Assembly: GCF_000720635.1 (NCBI RefSeq)
Contig: NZ_JOCF01000060.1
Span: 1 to 64,000, forward strand
Length of the DNA stretch: 64,000 nucleotides
DNA from: Streptomyces sp. NRRL WC-3742
Lineage (GTDB): Bacteria; Actinomycetota; Actinomycetes; Streptomycetales; Streptomycetaceae
Direction: 5' to 3'
The position numbers and the translations under genes are program-made. The notes under the pieces are model-generated. The model made no database searches and was not told the DNA's origin. It worked only from the letters and a program-made list of their open reading frames with translations. The first letter of the stretch is position 1; each line of letters starts with the position of its first letter. Of this stretch, positions 11,024 to 24,350 are shown piece after piece.

Positions 11024-12007
11024 ATGATCACAGTCCGGGGCCTGTCCCGGCAGTTCACCGTCCGGGGGCAGACCGTCGACGCGGTGAAGGGCATCGACTT
11101 CGACGTGGCGGCCGGGGAACTGGTCGGGTTCCTCGGCCCGAACGGAGCCGGCAAGACCACCACCCTGCGCATGCTCACCACCCTGCTGCGCCCCACCGGG
11201 GGCAGCGCCACCATCGCCGGCTGCGACCTGCTGACCGCCCCCGAGGGCGTCCGCCGCAGGATCGGCTACGTCGCCCAGGGCGGCTCCACCTGGCCGGAGT
11301 CCAGGGTCGGCGAGGAGATCGAACTCCAGGCCCGGCTCCACGGGTTGTCACAGGCCGAGGCCCGCCGGCGCGGCGCCCTGCTCGCCGACGAGCTCGACCT
11401 GGCGGGCCTGAGCCAGCGCCCCACCAAGACGCTCTCCGGCGGCCAGCGGCGCCGGCTCGACATCGCCCTCGGCCTGGTGCACGAACCCGCCCTGGTCTTC
11501 TTCGACGAGCCCACCACCGGGCTGGACCCGCAGAGCCGGGCCAACCTCTGGGACCACGTCCGCCGGCTGCGCGCCGAGCAGGGCGTGACGGTCTTCCTGA
11601 CCACCCACTACCTCGACGAGGCGGACGCGCTCTGCGACCGGATCCTGGTCACCGACCACGGCACCATCGTGGCCTCCGGCACCCCCGACGAGCTCAAGGC
11701 CCGGATCGCCGGGGACACCGTCACCCTCGGGGTCGCCGAACGGCCGGACGAGGCCGCCGAGATCGCCCGACGGCTGCCCGGCGCCGAGGAGGTGACCGTC
11801 GTCGTCGACACCGTACGGTTCCGCATCCCGCGCGGCGACGCCGTCCTGCCGGAACTGCTGCGCGCCCTCGACCACCGGGGGATCGCCATGACCTCGGTGA
11901 AGGTCCACCGCCCCACCCTCGACGACGTGTTCCTCAGCCTCACCGGCCGCTCCCTGCGCGACGACGAGGCCCTCCCCCCGGCTGTGGAGGCCGTCCGTGC
12001 TGCGTGA
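11024..12007 (+). CDS. acmrA: ABC exporter ATP-binding subunit, DrrA-like drug resistance
   Basis: A 327-residue ATPase with Walker A (GPNGAGKTTT, about residue 41), Q-loop region YVAQGGSTWPE, signature LSGGQRRRLDIALGL (about 140), Walker B LVFFDEPTTGLDPQ and the switch His in TTHYLDEAD. The C-terminal extension (TLDDVFLSLTGRSLRD) is typical of DrrA-type daunorubicin exporter ATPases. It overlaps the permease gene by 11 bases and would energise antibiotic export with it. In described actinomycin clusters a DrrA/DrrB pair and a DrrC/UvrA-like protein sit together as resistance genes, the arrangement seen here. Confidence 0.9.
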   Translation: MITVRGLSRQFTVRGQTVDAVKGIDFDVAAGELVGFLGPNGAGKTTTLRMLTTLLRPTGGSATIAGCDLLTAPEGVRRRIGYVAQGGSTWPESRVGEEIELQARLHGLSQAEARRRGALLADELDLAGLSQRPTKTLSGGQRRRLDIALGLVHEPALVFFDEPTTGLDPQSRANLWDHVRRLRAEQGVTVFLTTHYLDEADALCDRILVTDHGTIVASGTPDELKARIAGDTVTLGVAERPDEAAEIARRLPGAEEVTVVVDTVRFRIPRGDAVLPELLRALDHRGIAMTSVKVHRPTLDDVFLSLTGRSLRDDEALPPAVEAVRAA

Positions 12008-12764
12008 CACCTGGCTCATCTTCCACCGCGACATGACGCTGTCGCTGCGCAACCCCACCTGGCTGATCATCGGGATCATGCAGCCGCTGCTCTACCTCTT
12101 CCTCTTCGGGCCGCTGATGGTGACGACCGTCGAGCACACCCCCGGCTTCCCGCCCGGGGACGCCTGGGTGGTCCTCACCCCGGCGCTGATCGTGCAGACC
12201 GCGCTGTTCAGCGGGGCGTTCGCCGGGGTCGGGCTGCTCAGCGAGTACCGCACCGGTGTGGTCGACCGCTTCCGCGGCACCCCGGCCGGCCGGGCCTCCC
12301 TGCTCTTCGGCAAGGTCCTCGCCCAGGCCGTCCAGGCCGCGGCCCAGGCCGTGCTGATCGTGCTGGTGACCATGCTCGTCTTCGATCTGAACGCGCCCGC
12401 CGGCGGCGTCCTGCTGAGCCTGCTGCTCGCCGCCGTCCTGGCCGTCACGCTCTCCTCGGCCTCGTACGCGCTGGCCCTGCTGCTCAAGAGCGAGGCGGCC
12501 TTCCCGCCCCTGCTGAACGCCGTGCTGCTGCCGCTGCTACTGCTGTCCGGCGTCCTGCTGCCGGTCACCGAACAGCTCGCGCCCGGCTGGCTCTACAACC
12601 TGGCCCGGATCAACCCGCTGACCTACGTGGTCGACGGCGAACGCGCCGCCTTCCGCGGGGACCTGGGCTCCTCCGACCTGCTGGCCGGCTCGCTCGCCCT
12701 GCTCGCCATGGCCGCGCTGGCGCTGCTCTGGGGCACCCGGACGTTCCGGAAGGAGAACGCCTGA
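11997..12764 (+). CDS. acmrB: ABC exporter permease, DrrB-like
   Basis: A 255-residue ABC-2 type membrane protein with about six hydrophobic segments, including LIIGIMQPLLYLFLFGPLM near the N-terminus, VVLTPALIVQTALFSGAF, the LLNAVLLPLLLLSGVLLPV segment and a final LLALLAMAALALLWG. The GTG at 11997 has GGAGG six bases upstream and lies within the end of the ATPase gene, so expression is coupled. The DrrB-type partner forms the channel for drug efflux. The substrate is presumably the peptide antibiotic of this cluster. Confidence 0.88.
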   Translation: MLRDTWLIFHRDMTLSLRNPTWLIIGIMQPLLYLFLFGPLMVTTVEHTPGFPPGDAWVVLTPALIVQTALFSGAFAGVGLLSEYRTGVVDRFRGTPAGRASLLFGKVLAQAVQAAAQAVLIVLVTMLVFDLNAPAGGVLLSLLLAAVLAVTLSSASYALALLLKSEAAFPPLLNAVLLPLLLLSGVLLPVTEQLAPGWLYNLARINPLTYVVDGERAAFRGDLGSSDLLAGSLALLAMAALALLWGTRTFRKENA

Positions 12765-12855
12765 ACCCCTCCCCGATCCCAGCGCCCGGATCCCAGCGAC
12801 CCGATCCCGGCGACCCGCACCGACCGGACGACCGAACACCCAGCAAGGAGCACAC

Positions 12856-15129
<2,274 letters not shown>

Positions 15130-15148
15130 CGGCCGACGGCGACCGGGT

Positions 15149-16060
15149 TCAGGGAGTCGCCGGGCCCTTGTCCAGGCTGACCCGCTCCGGGGCCGGGCCG
15201 CTCTCCAACTGGTCCGGATCCGGGTCCGGATCCGGGCCGGCGTCCTTGCGGAGGCGGTCCAGGAGGCGGGCGACGGTGTCGGTGCGCTCGCGCAGGCTCT
15301 CGACGTGCGCGGCGCGGGCGGGCTCGGCCGGCGGGTCGGCCGGTCGTACGGGGATGCCGTGCTGTTCGGCGGTGGCGATGAGGCTGTCGCCGACCTGGCC
15401 GACGACGACCAGGGTCGCGGCGGCGAACGTGCCCGCGTCCAGGGTGCGTTGGCGGCCGAGCATGCCGCGGTGGACGATCTGGGCGGGGACGGTCAGGGTG
15501 TCGAGCCGCTGGTCGACGGAGCCGCGTTCGAGGGCGGCGAGGACCACGGTGGCCAGGGCTTCGGCGGCCTTGGTGACGGCCCACTTGCGGCCCGGCACAG
15601 GAGGGAGGAACTCGCGTATGCGGTCCACCTCCTGCTCCAGCGCGGTGGTGGTCAGCACCTCGAAGGCGTTGCGAGTGCGGATCTCGAGGACCTTGGCCCA
15701 CTCGATCTCCTCGCCGTCGAAGCCGACCTTCTCCGGCCCCAGGTGCACGGCCCCGAGGCCGTCCAGCAGCCCGAGGAGCCTGTGCACCACGGCGGGCGTG
15801 CGCGGGTGGCGGCCGATCAGCGTGCCCGTCGACAGCTTCCACGGCTCGACGGCCGGCACCGGCGGCGGCGCCACGGAGGTCAGCGCCGTACGCGCCCACT
15901 GCCCGTCGGCGACCGCCCGGCCGCCCCGGACCACCGCCTGACGCCCGGCCACGCCCCACTGCGCGGCCGTCCCGACCAGACGGCCCAGCCGCTCCGAACG
16001 CTCCGACCGCTCCGACCGCTCCGACCGCTCCAACTGGTCACCCGGACCCATGCGATCCAC
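15149..16060 (-). CDS. Hypothetical protein with ERS repeats at the N-terminus
   Basis: A 303-residue protein I cannot assign. The N-terminus carries about four tandem Glu-Arg-Ser units (residues about 11-24), encoded by 9-bp repeats around 15990-16035. The middle (EKVGFDGEEIEWAKVLEIRTRNAFE) looks globular and soluble. The C-terminus has a PDPDPDPD run. There is no signal peptide or membrane helix. The GTG start at 16060 lies just four bases from a perfect palindrome that may be its operator. It converges on the UvrA-like gene with only 19 bases between stops, so it marks the probable edge of the peptide cluster. Confidence 0.65.
   Translation of the reverse strand: MDRMGPGDQLERSERSERSERSERLGRLVGTAAQWGVAGRQAVVRGGRAVADGQWARTALTSVAPPPVPAVEPWKLSTGTLIGRHPRTPAVVHRLLGLLDGLGAVHLGPEKVGFDGEEIEWAKVLEIRTRNAFEVLTTTALEQEVDRIREFLPPVPGRKWAVTKAAEALATVVLAALERGSVDQRLDTLTVPAQIVHRGMLGRQRTLDAGTFAAATLVVVGQVGDSLIATAEQHGIPVRPADPPAEPARAAHVESLRERTDTVARLLDRLRKDAGPDPDPDPDQLESGPAPERVSLDKGPATP
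15990..16035. repeat. 9-bp tandem repeat encoding the ERS repeats
   Basis: Four to five adjacent copies of a CGCTCCGAC-type unit lie in frame within the 5' end of the hypothetical gene, giving Glu-Arg-Ser units on the minus strand. Copy number is likely to vary between strains. Confidence 0.7.
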
Positions 16061-16063
16061 CCC

Positions 16064-16080
16064 CGTTTCGAGACGAAACG
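16064..16080. promoter_or_regulatory. Perfect palindrome CGTTTCG-AGA-CGAAACG
   Basis: A 7-3-7 perfect inverted repeat immediately upstream of the GTG of the hypothetical protein gene. Its position would let a bound repressor block transcription or initiation. The cognate regulator is unknown. Confidence 0.55.
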
Positions 16081-16089
16081 GCCATGGTA

Positions 16090-16129
16090 GACGGGGCGGA
16101 GGCGGGTGACGGCCCGCCCCCGCCCCGTC
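16090..16129 (-). terminator. Hairpin terminator after the FMN reductase gene
   Basis: A 17-base left arm (16090-16106), six-base loop and 17-base right arm (16113-16129), nearly all G:C pairs. It lies 13 bases beyond the stop of the FMN reductase gene on the minus strand. Confidence 0.7.
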
Positions 16130-16142
16130 GGACTCGTGCCGG

Positions 16143-16721
16143 TCAGCCCTGGGTGCGGGCGGCCGTGATCTTGTCCTTCAGGGCCACGAGGAGGTCCTGG
16201 AGGAGCCCGGCGGTGATCTCGTCGGTCAGGTTGCCCTCGGCGTCGAAGCGCTCGTGCGAGCGGAAGACGATGACCTCGGGCTTGACCACGACGTCGGTGT
16301 GCGTCCAGACGAACACCTGCCGCAGCGCGAGCTGCGCCCGGACGGAGCCCATGTTGGTCGGGGCGGCGCCCAGGATGGCGGTGGGCTTGCGCTGCAGCGG
16401 CAGGCCCTCGGCCTTGGTCCAGTCGGTGCTGACCCAGTCGATCGCGTTCTTCAGGACGCCGGGGACGGAGTAGTTGAACTCCGGCGTGGCGATCAGCAGG
16501 CCGTCGGCCGCGGTGATGCGGTCGCGCAGGTCCTGCACCACGGCCGGCCGGGCCTCGGGGGTGTCCAGGTCGAAGTCGTACGGCGGGATCTCCCGCAGGC
16601 CCTCGTAGACCTCGATCTCCAGGCCGCCCGGGTTGAGCTTGCGGGCGGCGTGCAGCAGCGCGGTGTTGTGCGAGTTCGCGCGCAGGCTGCCGGAGATGGC
16701 GAGGATCTTCATATCGGTCAT
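16143..16721 (-). CDS. NAD(P)H-dependent FMN reductase
   Basis: A 192-residue flavodoxin-fold protein. The N-terminal ILAISGSLRANSHNT is the FMN-phosphate-binding loop and PEFNYSVPGVLKNAIDW is the family hallmark. GAAPTNMGSVRAQLALRQVF follows. It reduces free FMN or quinones with NAD(P)H. The ATG at 16721 (MTDMKIL) is preferred over an in-frame start 36 bases earlier because AGGGA lies seven bases before it and the family starts there. It could support flavin-dependent monooxygenases such as those further downstream, but there is no operon link. Confidence 0.88.
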   Translation of the reverse strand: MTDMKILAISGSLRANSHNTALLHAARKLNPGGLEIEVYEGLREIPPYDFDLDTPEARPAVVQDLRDRITAADGLLIATPEFNYSVPGVLKNAIDWVSTDWTKAEGLPLQRKPTAILGAAPTNMGSVRAQLALRQVFVWTHTDVVVKPEVIVFRSHERFDAEGNLTDEITAGLLQDLLVALKDKITAARTQG

Positions 16722-16913
16722 GGCTGGTCCCTTTCCCAGGATCGGTGGGGCACCCACCGGCCCCCGGCCTCGACCGTAGGGGCGCCGGGCAGGGGCGGCG
16801 GGAGGCCGTACGCGTCAGCGGGGGGACGATCGGCGCCAGGGGGGACCGTTCGCGCCGGAAAGGGGGCCGTTCGCGACCGACGGGCGCCAGGGCCTTGATT
16901 TCCGACGTTCGAT

Positions 16914-16919
16914 TAGACT
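16914..16919 (+). promoter_or_regulatory. Candidate -10 element for a leaderless AraC-type gene
   Basis: TAGACT (TANNNT type) ends eight bases before the GTG at 16928 with no ribosome-binding site between, the geometry of a leaderless transcript. No good -35 is visible at the expected distance. Confidence 0.4.
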
Positions 16920-16927
16920 CGCGCGCT

Positions 16928-17935
16928 GTGCACAGAGACACCGTTCCCGCCCACCTGGTGCGGCTCGTCCGCGACAGCGCGCTCCGGCTGGGGATCACCC
17001 CGCAGGAGATCGCGCTGGTCACCGGGCTGGAACCGGGCGCTCTCACCGACGACCTGGCACGGGTCCCCACCGCCGCGATCAACCGGATCTGGGAGCTGAT
17101 CTTCGTTCAGGGCGGGGAGGGCGTGGGCCTCCTGGTCGCCGGGAACGTCCCGCTGGGCCGCCTGCACGCCTGGGACTACCTGGTCACCACCGCGCCGACG
17201 GTGGCCGAGGGCCTGCGGGAGGGGGCGCGGCTGATCAGCGCGCTGACCGACCCGGCCGTCTCCCTCGACGTGGTGGAGGACGGCCGGCAGCTCACCCTCA
17301 ACTACAACGGGCTCTCCTTCCAGGAGGGCGTCGACCGCGAGATCAGCGTGTTCGCCCTGGCCACCCTCCTGCAGCGGATGCGGGGCGTCGGCGGCGCCGC
17401 GGCCGGCCCGGTCAGGGTCGCGTTCGCCCACCCGGCACCGCCGCGCCACCGCCACCTGATCGACGGCTTCGGCACCGCCCGCATCGACTTCGACCAGCCC
17501 ACCAACTCCGTCGTCCTGCTCGACGCCGGGCGGGAAGCCCCGTCCGCGGACCCGGAACTGGCCCGCATCATGCGGCGCTACGTCGAGATGGGCCTGGCCG
17601 CCGCCCGGCCCGCCCCCGGCTGGCGCGACACCTTCCGCGCCGTCCTCGCCGAAGCCCTGGCCGACGACCTGCTCTCCCTCGAACGCGTCGCCGGCCGCCT
17701 CGCCGTCAGCCCCCGCACCCTGCAGCGCCGGCTCAGCGACCACGGCACCACCTGGCGCGAGGAGATCGACGCCGTCCGCCACGAACAGGCCGCCCACCTG
17801 CTGCGCGACACCCGCCTCCCCGTCCAGTCCATCGCCGCCCGCCTCGGCTACGCCGACCCCCGGGCCCTGCGCCGCGCCTTCCAGCGTTGGACGGGCCACA
17901 CCCCGGACACGTACCGGAAGTCGGCGGTGCTCTGA
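16928..17935 (+). CDS. AraC-family regulator with arabinose-binding-type N-terminal domain
   Basis: A 335-residue protein. The N-terminal domain (PAHLVRLVRDSALRLGITPQEI, then HAWDYLVTTAPTVAEGL) resembles the Arabinose_bd domain of OruR/ArgR-type AraC regulators. The C-terminal double helix-turn-helix contains RVAGRLAVSPRTLQRRLS and PVQSIAARLGYADPRALRRAF. The GTG at 16928 gives the family-like start; the frame is open further upstream but that part does not look like this family. It probably activates an adjacent catabolic gene, the alpha/beta hydrolase 124 bases downstream being the nearest candidate. Confidence 0.85.
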   Translation: MHRDTVPAHLVRLVRDSALRLGITPQEIALVTGLEPGALTDDLARVPTAAINRIWELIFVQGGEGVGLLVAGNVPLGRLHAWDYLVTTAPTVAEGLREGARLISALTDPAVSLDVVEDGRQLTLNYNGLSFQEGVDREISVFALATLLQRMRGVGGAAAGPVRVAFAHPAPPRHRHLIDGFGTARIDFDQPTNSVVLLDAGREAPSADPELARIMRRYVEMGLAAARPAPGWRDTFRAVLAEALADDLLSLERVAGRLAVSPRTLQRRLSDHGTTWREEIDAVRHEQAAHLLRDTRLPVQSIAARLGYADPRALRRAFQRWTGHTPDTYRKSAVL

Positions 17936-18059
17936 CCGCCCTGGGCACCCCGGGTGGCGCGAGAGGTCCCCCTGTTGACGCCTCGGGCCATCGCCCCGCC
18001 TCCGGGCCGGGCCTAGCGTGGCCGCAACGGCGCCGCCCAGGACCCTCGGAGGAAGTGCC

Positions 18060-18776
18060 ATGACCACGTTCGTTCTCGTCCCCGGCTCGTTCCGCGGCGG
18101 CTGGTGGTACGAACCGCTCGCCGGTGAGCTGCGCCTGCACGGCCATCAGGTGCACACGCTGACCCTCACCGGGCTCGGCTCCCGGCGCCACCTGGCGGCC
18201 GCGCCCGTCAACCTGGACACCCACGTCCAGGACGTGCTGTCGCTCCTGGAGGCGGAGGACCTCCGGGACGCGGTGCTGGTGGGCCACGGCTACGGCGGGA
18301 TGCCCATCACCGGCGCGGCCGACCGGGCGCCGGAGCGGGTCGACACCCTGGTCTACCTGGACGCCCTCGTCCCCGGCGACGGGGACTCGGCGTGGAGCCT
18401 CGGCCCCGAGACGCGGCAGCTCCTCGCCCGTGTCGGAGCCGACGGCCACACCCTCACCCCGCCGCCCGAACTGCGGGCCGACCCCCGGATCACCCCGCAC
18501 CCGCTGGCCTCCCACCTCCAGCGGCTCCGCCTCACCGGCGGCGGCCTCGGCGGGGTGCGGCGGCGGGACTACATCCACCTGGCCGCGTCCCCGAACCTCC
18601 CCCTGCGCGACCGGCTCTCCCGGGACCCGGGGTGGACGGTGCACGAGCTGTCCGCCGGGCACGACGTCGTGTCCGAGGCCCCGGACGACCTTCTGGACGT
18701 CCTCCTCGCCATCGGCGACCCGCCCCGCCCGGTGGGCCGCCGCTGCGAACGCTGGTCCCGCGCCCTGGCCGGGTAG
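18060..18776 (+). CDS. Alpha/beta hydrolase (esterase/salicylate-esterase-like)
   Basis: A 238-residue alpha/beta hydrolase. It starts with FVLVPGSFRGGWWYEPLA and LTLTGLGSR. The nucleophile elbow reads VGHGYGG near residue 80, with Tyr where Ser is expected one position on (G-H-G-Y-G-G: Gly at the usual Ser position). The C-terminal His is in LSAGHDVV and is preceded by an Asp-rich segment. GGAGGAAG is well placed before the ATG at 18060. Family members hydrolyse small esters. The missing nucleophilic Ser means it may be non-hydrolytic or use another mechanism. It follows the AraC gene in the same direction. Confidence 0.78.
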   Translation: MTTFVLVPGSFRGGWWYEPLAGELRLHGHQVHTLTLTGLGSRRHLAAAPVNLDTHVQDVLSLLEAEDLRDAVLVGHGYGGMPITGAADRAPERVDTLVYLDALVPGDGDSAWSLGPETRQLLARVGADGHTLTPPPELRADPRITPHPLASHLQRLRLTGGGLGGVRRRDYIHLAASPNLPLRDRLSRDPGWTVHELSAGHDVVSEAPDDLLDVLLAIGDPPRPVGRRCERWSRALAG

Positions 18777-18786
18777 CAGGACGGGC

Positions 18787-19305
18787 TCAGAACCGCAGGT
18801 CCATCCGCTGCTCGAGGGTGTCCAGCCCGAACTTGTGCACCGGACGGGAGACGGTGAGCGCGAAACCCGCCTTGGCGTAGAGGTGGTGGGCGGCCTCGAG
18901 GCCCGCGATCGTCCAGAGCAGCACCCCCTCGTACGCCCGTGCGCGGGCCTCGTCCAGGGCCACCTCCAGCATCCGCCGCCCCAACCCCCGCCCCCGGGCC
19001 GCCGGATCCAGCAGCACCCACCGCAACTGCCCCCACCCCGGCCGCTCCTGCGCCCGGACCAGCCCGGTGGCGCCCACCACCCGGCCGTCGAGCTCGGCGA
19101 CCCACAGCTGCCCGGGCGCCGCACTGCCCTCGGCGGCCCGGGCCAGGACCAACTCGGCCACTCCGGCCGCGACATACGCCTCCATGGTGGCGTCCATGCC
19201 GTACTCCCGGGTGTAGAGGACACCGTGCAGAGCGGCCACGGCCCCCAGATCGCCGGGCCGGTCGGCCTCGCGGACGGTCGCGACTCCGGGTGCGGTGGTG
19301 GCCAT
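18787..19305 (-). CDS. GNAT-family N-acetyltransferase
   Basis: A 172-residue protein with the GNAT core: WVAELDGRVVGATGLV, then the acetyl-CoA pyrophosphate loop RGRGLGRRMLEVAL (about residues 108-121), and HHLYAKAGFALT at the end. It would transfer an acetyl group from acetyl-CoA to an amine. The substrate cannot be read. It diverges from the TetR gene across a 53-base region that holds a perfect palindrome, so it is a likely target of that repressor. Confidence 0.88.
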   Translation of the reverse strand: MATTAPGVATVREADRPGDLGAVAALHGVLYTREYGMDATMEAYVAAGVAELVLARAAEGSAAPGQLWVAELDGRVVGATGLVRAQERPGWGQLRWVLLDPAARGRGLGRRMLEVALDEARARAYEGVLLWTIAGLEAAHHLYAKAGFALTVSRPVHKFGLDTLEQRMDLRF

Positions 19306-19323
19306 GGCAGCGATCCCCTCGTT

Positions 19324-19343
19324 ACTGAAACACTCGTTTCAGT
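19324..19343. promoter_or_regulatory. Perfect palindromic operator between GNAT and TetR genes
   Basis: ACTGAAAC-ACTC-GTTTCAGT is a perfect 8-4-8 inverted repeat centred between the divergent GNAT (start 19305) and TetR (start 19359) genes. It is a textbook position for a TetR autoregulatory operator controlling both. Confidence 0.75.
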
Positions 19344-19358
19344 GCCACGATAGACCAC

Positions 19359-19976
19359 GTGCCCACCCCAGCCAACGCGCCGTCCCGCCCGTCCGCACGC
19401 CGCGAGGACCTCCTCGCCGCAACCGTCCGCTACGTCGCCGAGCACAACGTCTCCGACCTCTCCCTTCGCCCCCTGGCGGCCTCCATCGGCACCAGCCCGC
19501 GCGTACTCCTCTACCTCTTCGGCTCCAAGGAGGACCTGGTCCGCGAGGTGCTCGCCGTCGGCCGCACCGAACAGCTCGCCCTCCTGGAACGCTCCGAGGC
19601 CGAGGGCGGCACCCCCCGCGAAACCCTCGAACTCCTCTGGCACTGGCTGACCGCCCCCGAACACCGCGGCGCCCTGCGCCTCTTCTTCGAGGGCTACGTC
19701 CGCGCCTTCGCCCACGCCGAACCCTGGCTGGACTTCGGCACCGCCTCCCTGAACGAGTGGCTCCCACCCCTCACCCGCGTCCTCGCCGGCACCCCCGCCA
19801 ACCCCACCGTCGTCCTCGCCGTCCTCCGGGGCCTCCTGCTGGACCTCCTCGCCACCGACGACGAGCCGAGCGCCCGGCGCGTCCACGCCGCCTGGCGGGA
19901 CTTCCTGGACACTGCCCTGGGCCAGGCTGTGTCTTTCGGCTCACGCCCTGGACCCTATGGTGGACGGGCGGGATGA
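19359..19976 (+). CDS. TetR-family transcriptional regulator
   Basis: A 205-residue regulator. The N-terminal HTH is RREDLLAATVRYVAEHNVSDLSLRPLAASIGTSPRVLLYLF, shortened here to its core SLRPLAASIGTSPRVLLYLF (residues about 33-52), followed by KEDLVREVLA. The C-terminal domain (LFFEGYVRAFAHAEPWLDF) is the ligand pocket. The GTG at 19359 follows the palindrome at 19324-19343, with little room for a leader. Its stop overlaps the ATG of the nitrilase-family gene (ATGA), so the two are co-translated. It probably represses itself, that gene and the divergent acetyltransferase gene. Confidence 0.85.
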   Translation: MPTPANAPSRPSARREDLLAATVRYVAEHNVSDLSLRPLAASIGTSPRVLLYLFGSKEDLVREVLAVGRTEQLALLERSEAEGGTPRETLELLWHWLTAPEHRGALRLFFEGYVRAFAHAEPWLDFGTASLNEWLPPLTRVLAGTPANPTVVLAVLRGLLLDLLATDDEPSARRVHAAWRDFLDTALGQAVSFGSRPGPYGGRAG

Positions 19977-20719
19977 TGGCGGGCGTGATCATTGCAGCTG
20001 CGCAGTTCGCCCCGCTGGCCGGGGAGATAAAGACCAACGTCCGTACGGTGTCCGGGCTGATTCGCCAGGCCGGGGCCGAGGGCGCGCGCGTCGTCGTCTT
20101 TCCCGAGCTGGCCCTCACCGGCTACGAGCCGACCCTCGTCGGCGCGACGCCGGACTCCTGGCTCGGCGAGGCGGACGCCCGGCTCGAGCCCATACGGGAG
20201 GCGTGCCGCGAGACGGGGGCGGTGGCCGTCGTCAACGGGCCGGTGCTCAGGACGGAGGGCAGGCCGGGCGTCACCTCGCTGGTGATCGGAGCGGACGGCG
20301 AACTGCTCGCCCGCTACGACAAGACGCACCTGTACGGCGTCGAGGCCGAGGTCTTCGAACCCGGCAGTGCCGACGGGCGGTTCACCGTCGACGGCGTCCG
20401 GTTCGCGCTCGCCACCTGCTACGACAACCGCTTCCCCGACATCGCCGAACGGGCCGCCGCGGACGGCTGCACCGTCTATCTGGCGAGCTCGGCGCTGGAC
20501 GCCGACAACGACTCGTTCGAGGAGGTGTACCCGGTGCGGGCCCGGGAGTTCGGGCTGTACGTGGTCCTGGCCGACCTCGTCGGCCTCAGCGAGGCGGGCC
20601 CGTGCGTCGGCCGCAGCGGCGGGTGGGGCCCGGACGGCGAGCGGATCGCCGACGCGGGCCCCGACCGGGAGGGCTTCGCCCTCGTCGAGGTACCGGTCCC
20701 GGTCGACCCGCTGCCGTAG
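19973..20719 (+). CDS. Carbon-nitrogen hydrolase (nitrilase superfamily)
   Basis: A 248-residue protein with the Glu-Lys-Cys triad in its usual contexts: VVFPELALTGYEP (Glu, about 44), RYDKTHLYGVE (Lys, about 115) and LATCYDNRFPD (Cys, about 147). This branch hydrolyses amides or N-carbamoyl compounds. The ATG at 19973 overlaps the TetR stop; a second ATG directly follows. The coupling to the TetR gene suggests substrate-induced expression. It converges with cas6e, with stem-forming repeats between. Confidence 0.87.
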   Translation: MMAGVIIAAAQFAPLAGEIKTNVRTVSGLIRQAGAEGARVVVFPELALTGYEPTLVGATPDSWLGEADARLEPIREACRETGAVAVVNGPVLRTEGRPGVTSLVIGADGELLARYDKTHLYGVEAEVFEPGSADGRFTVDGVRFALATCYDNRFPDIAERAAADGCTVYLASSALDADNDSFEEVYPVRAREFGLYVVLADLVGLSEAGPCVGRSGGWGPDGERIADAGPDREGFALVEVPVPVDPLP

Positions 20720-20730
20720 ACCGCCAGGCG

Positions 20731-20789
20731 CGGGGCAGGGGTATCGGGCAGGGGTGACGGGGCAGGGGTGGCGCCGCCCGCTGGCCCCG

Positions 20790-20803
<14 letters not shown>
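20731..20803. terminator. Convergent terminator region with three GGGCAGGGGT copies
   Basis: A 13-bp left arm at 20731-20743 pairs perfectly with 20791-20803. Two further direct copies of the G-rich arm (around 20746 and 20760) could pair with the same right arm, which overlaps the 3' end of cas6e. Likely transcription termination between the convergent hydrolase gene and cas operon. Confidence 0.6.

Positions 20804-24346
<3,543 letters not shown>

Positions 24347-24350
<4 letters not shown>

Noticed and set aside
12765..12855. GATCCC-type repeats between exporter and UvrA-like genes as operators
   Set aside because: They are short, imperfect and GC-typical, with no symmetry; more likely simple slippage repeats.
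20731..20770. Three GGGCAGGGGT copies next to cas6e as a degenerate CRISPR array
   Set aside because: Units are only about 10 bp, 13-15 bases apart, and lack spacers of usual length. They pair with a downstream arm, so a terminator fits better.
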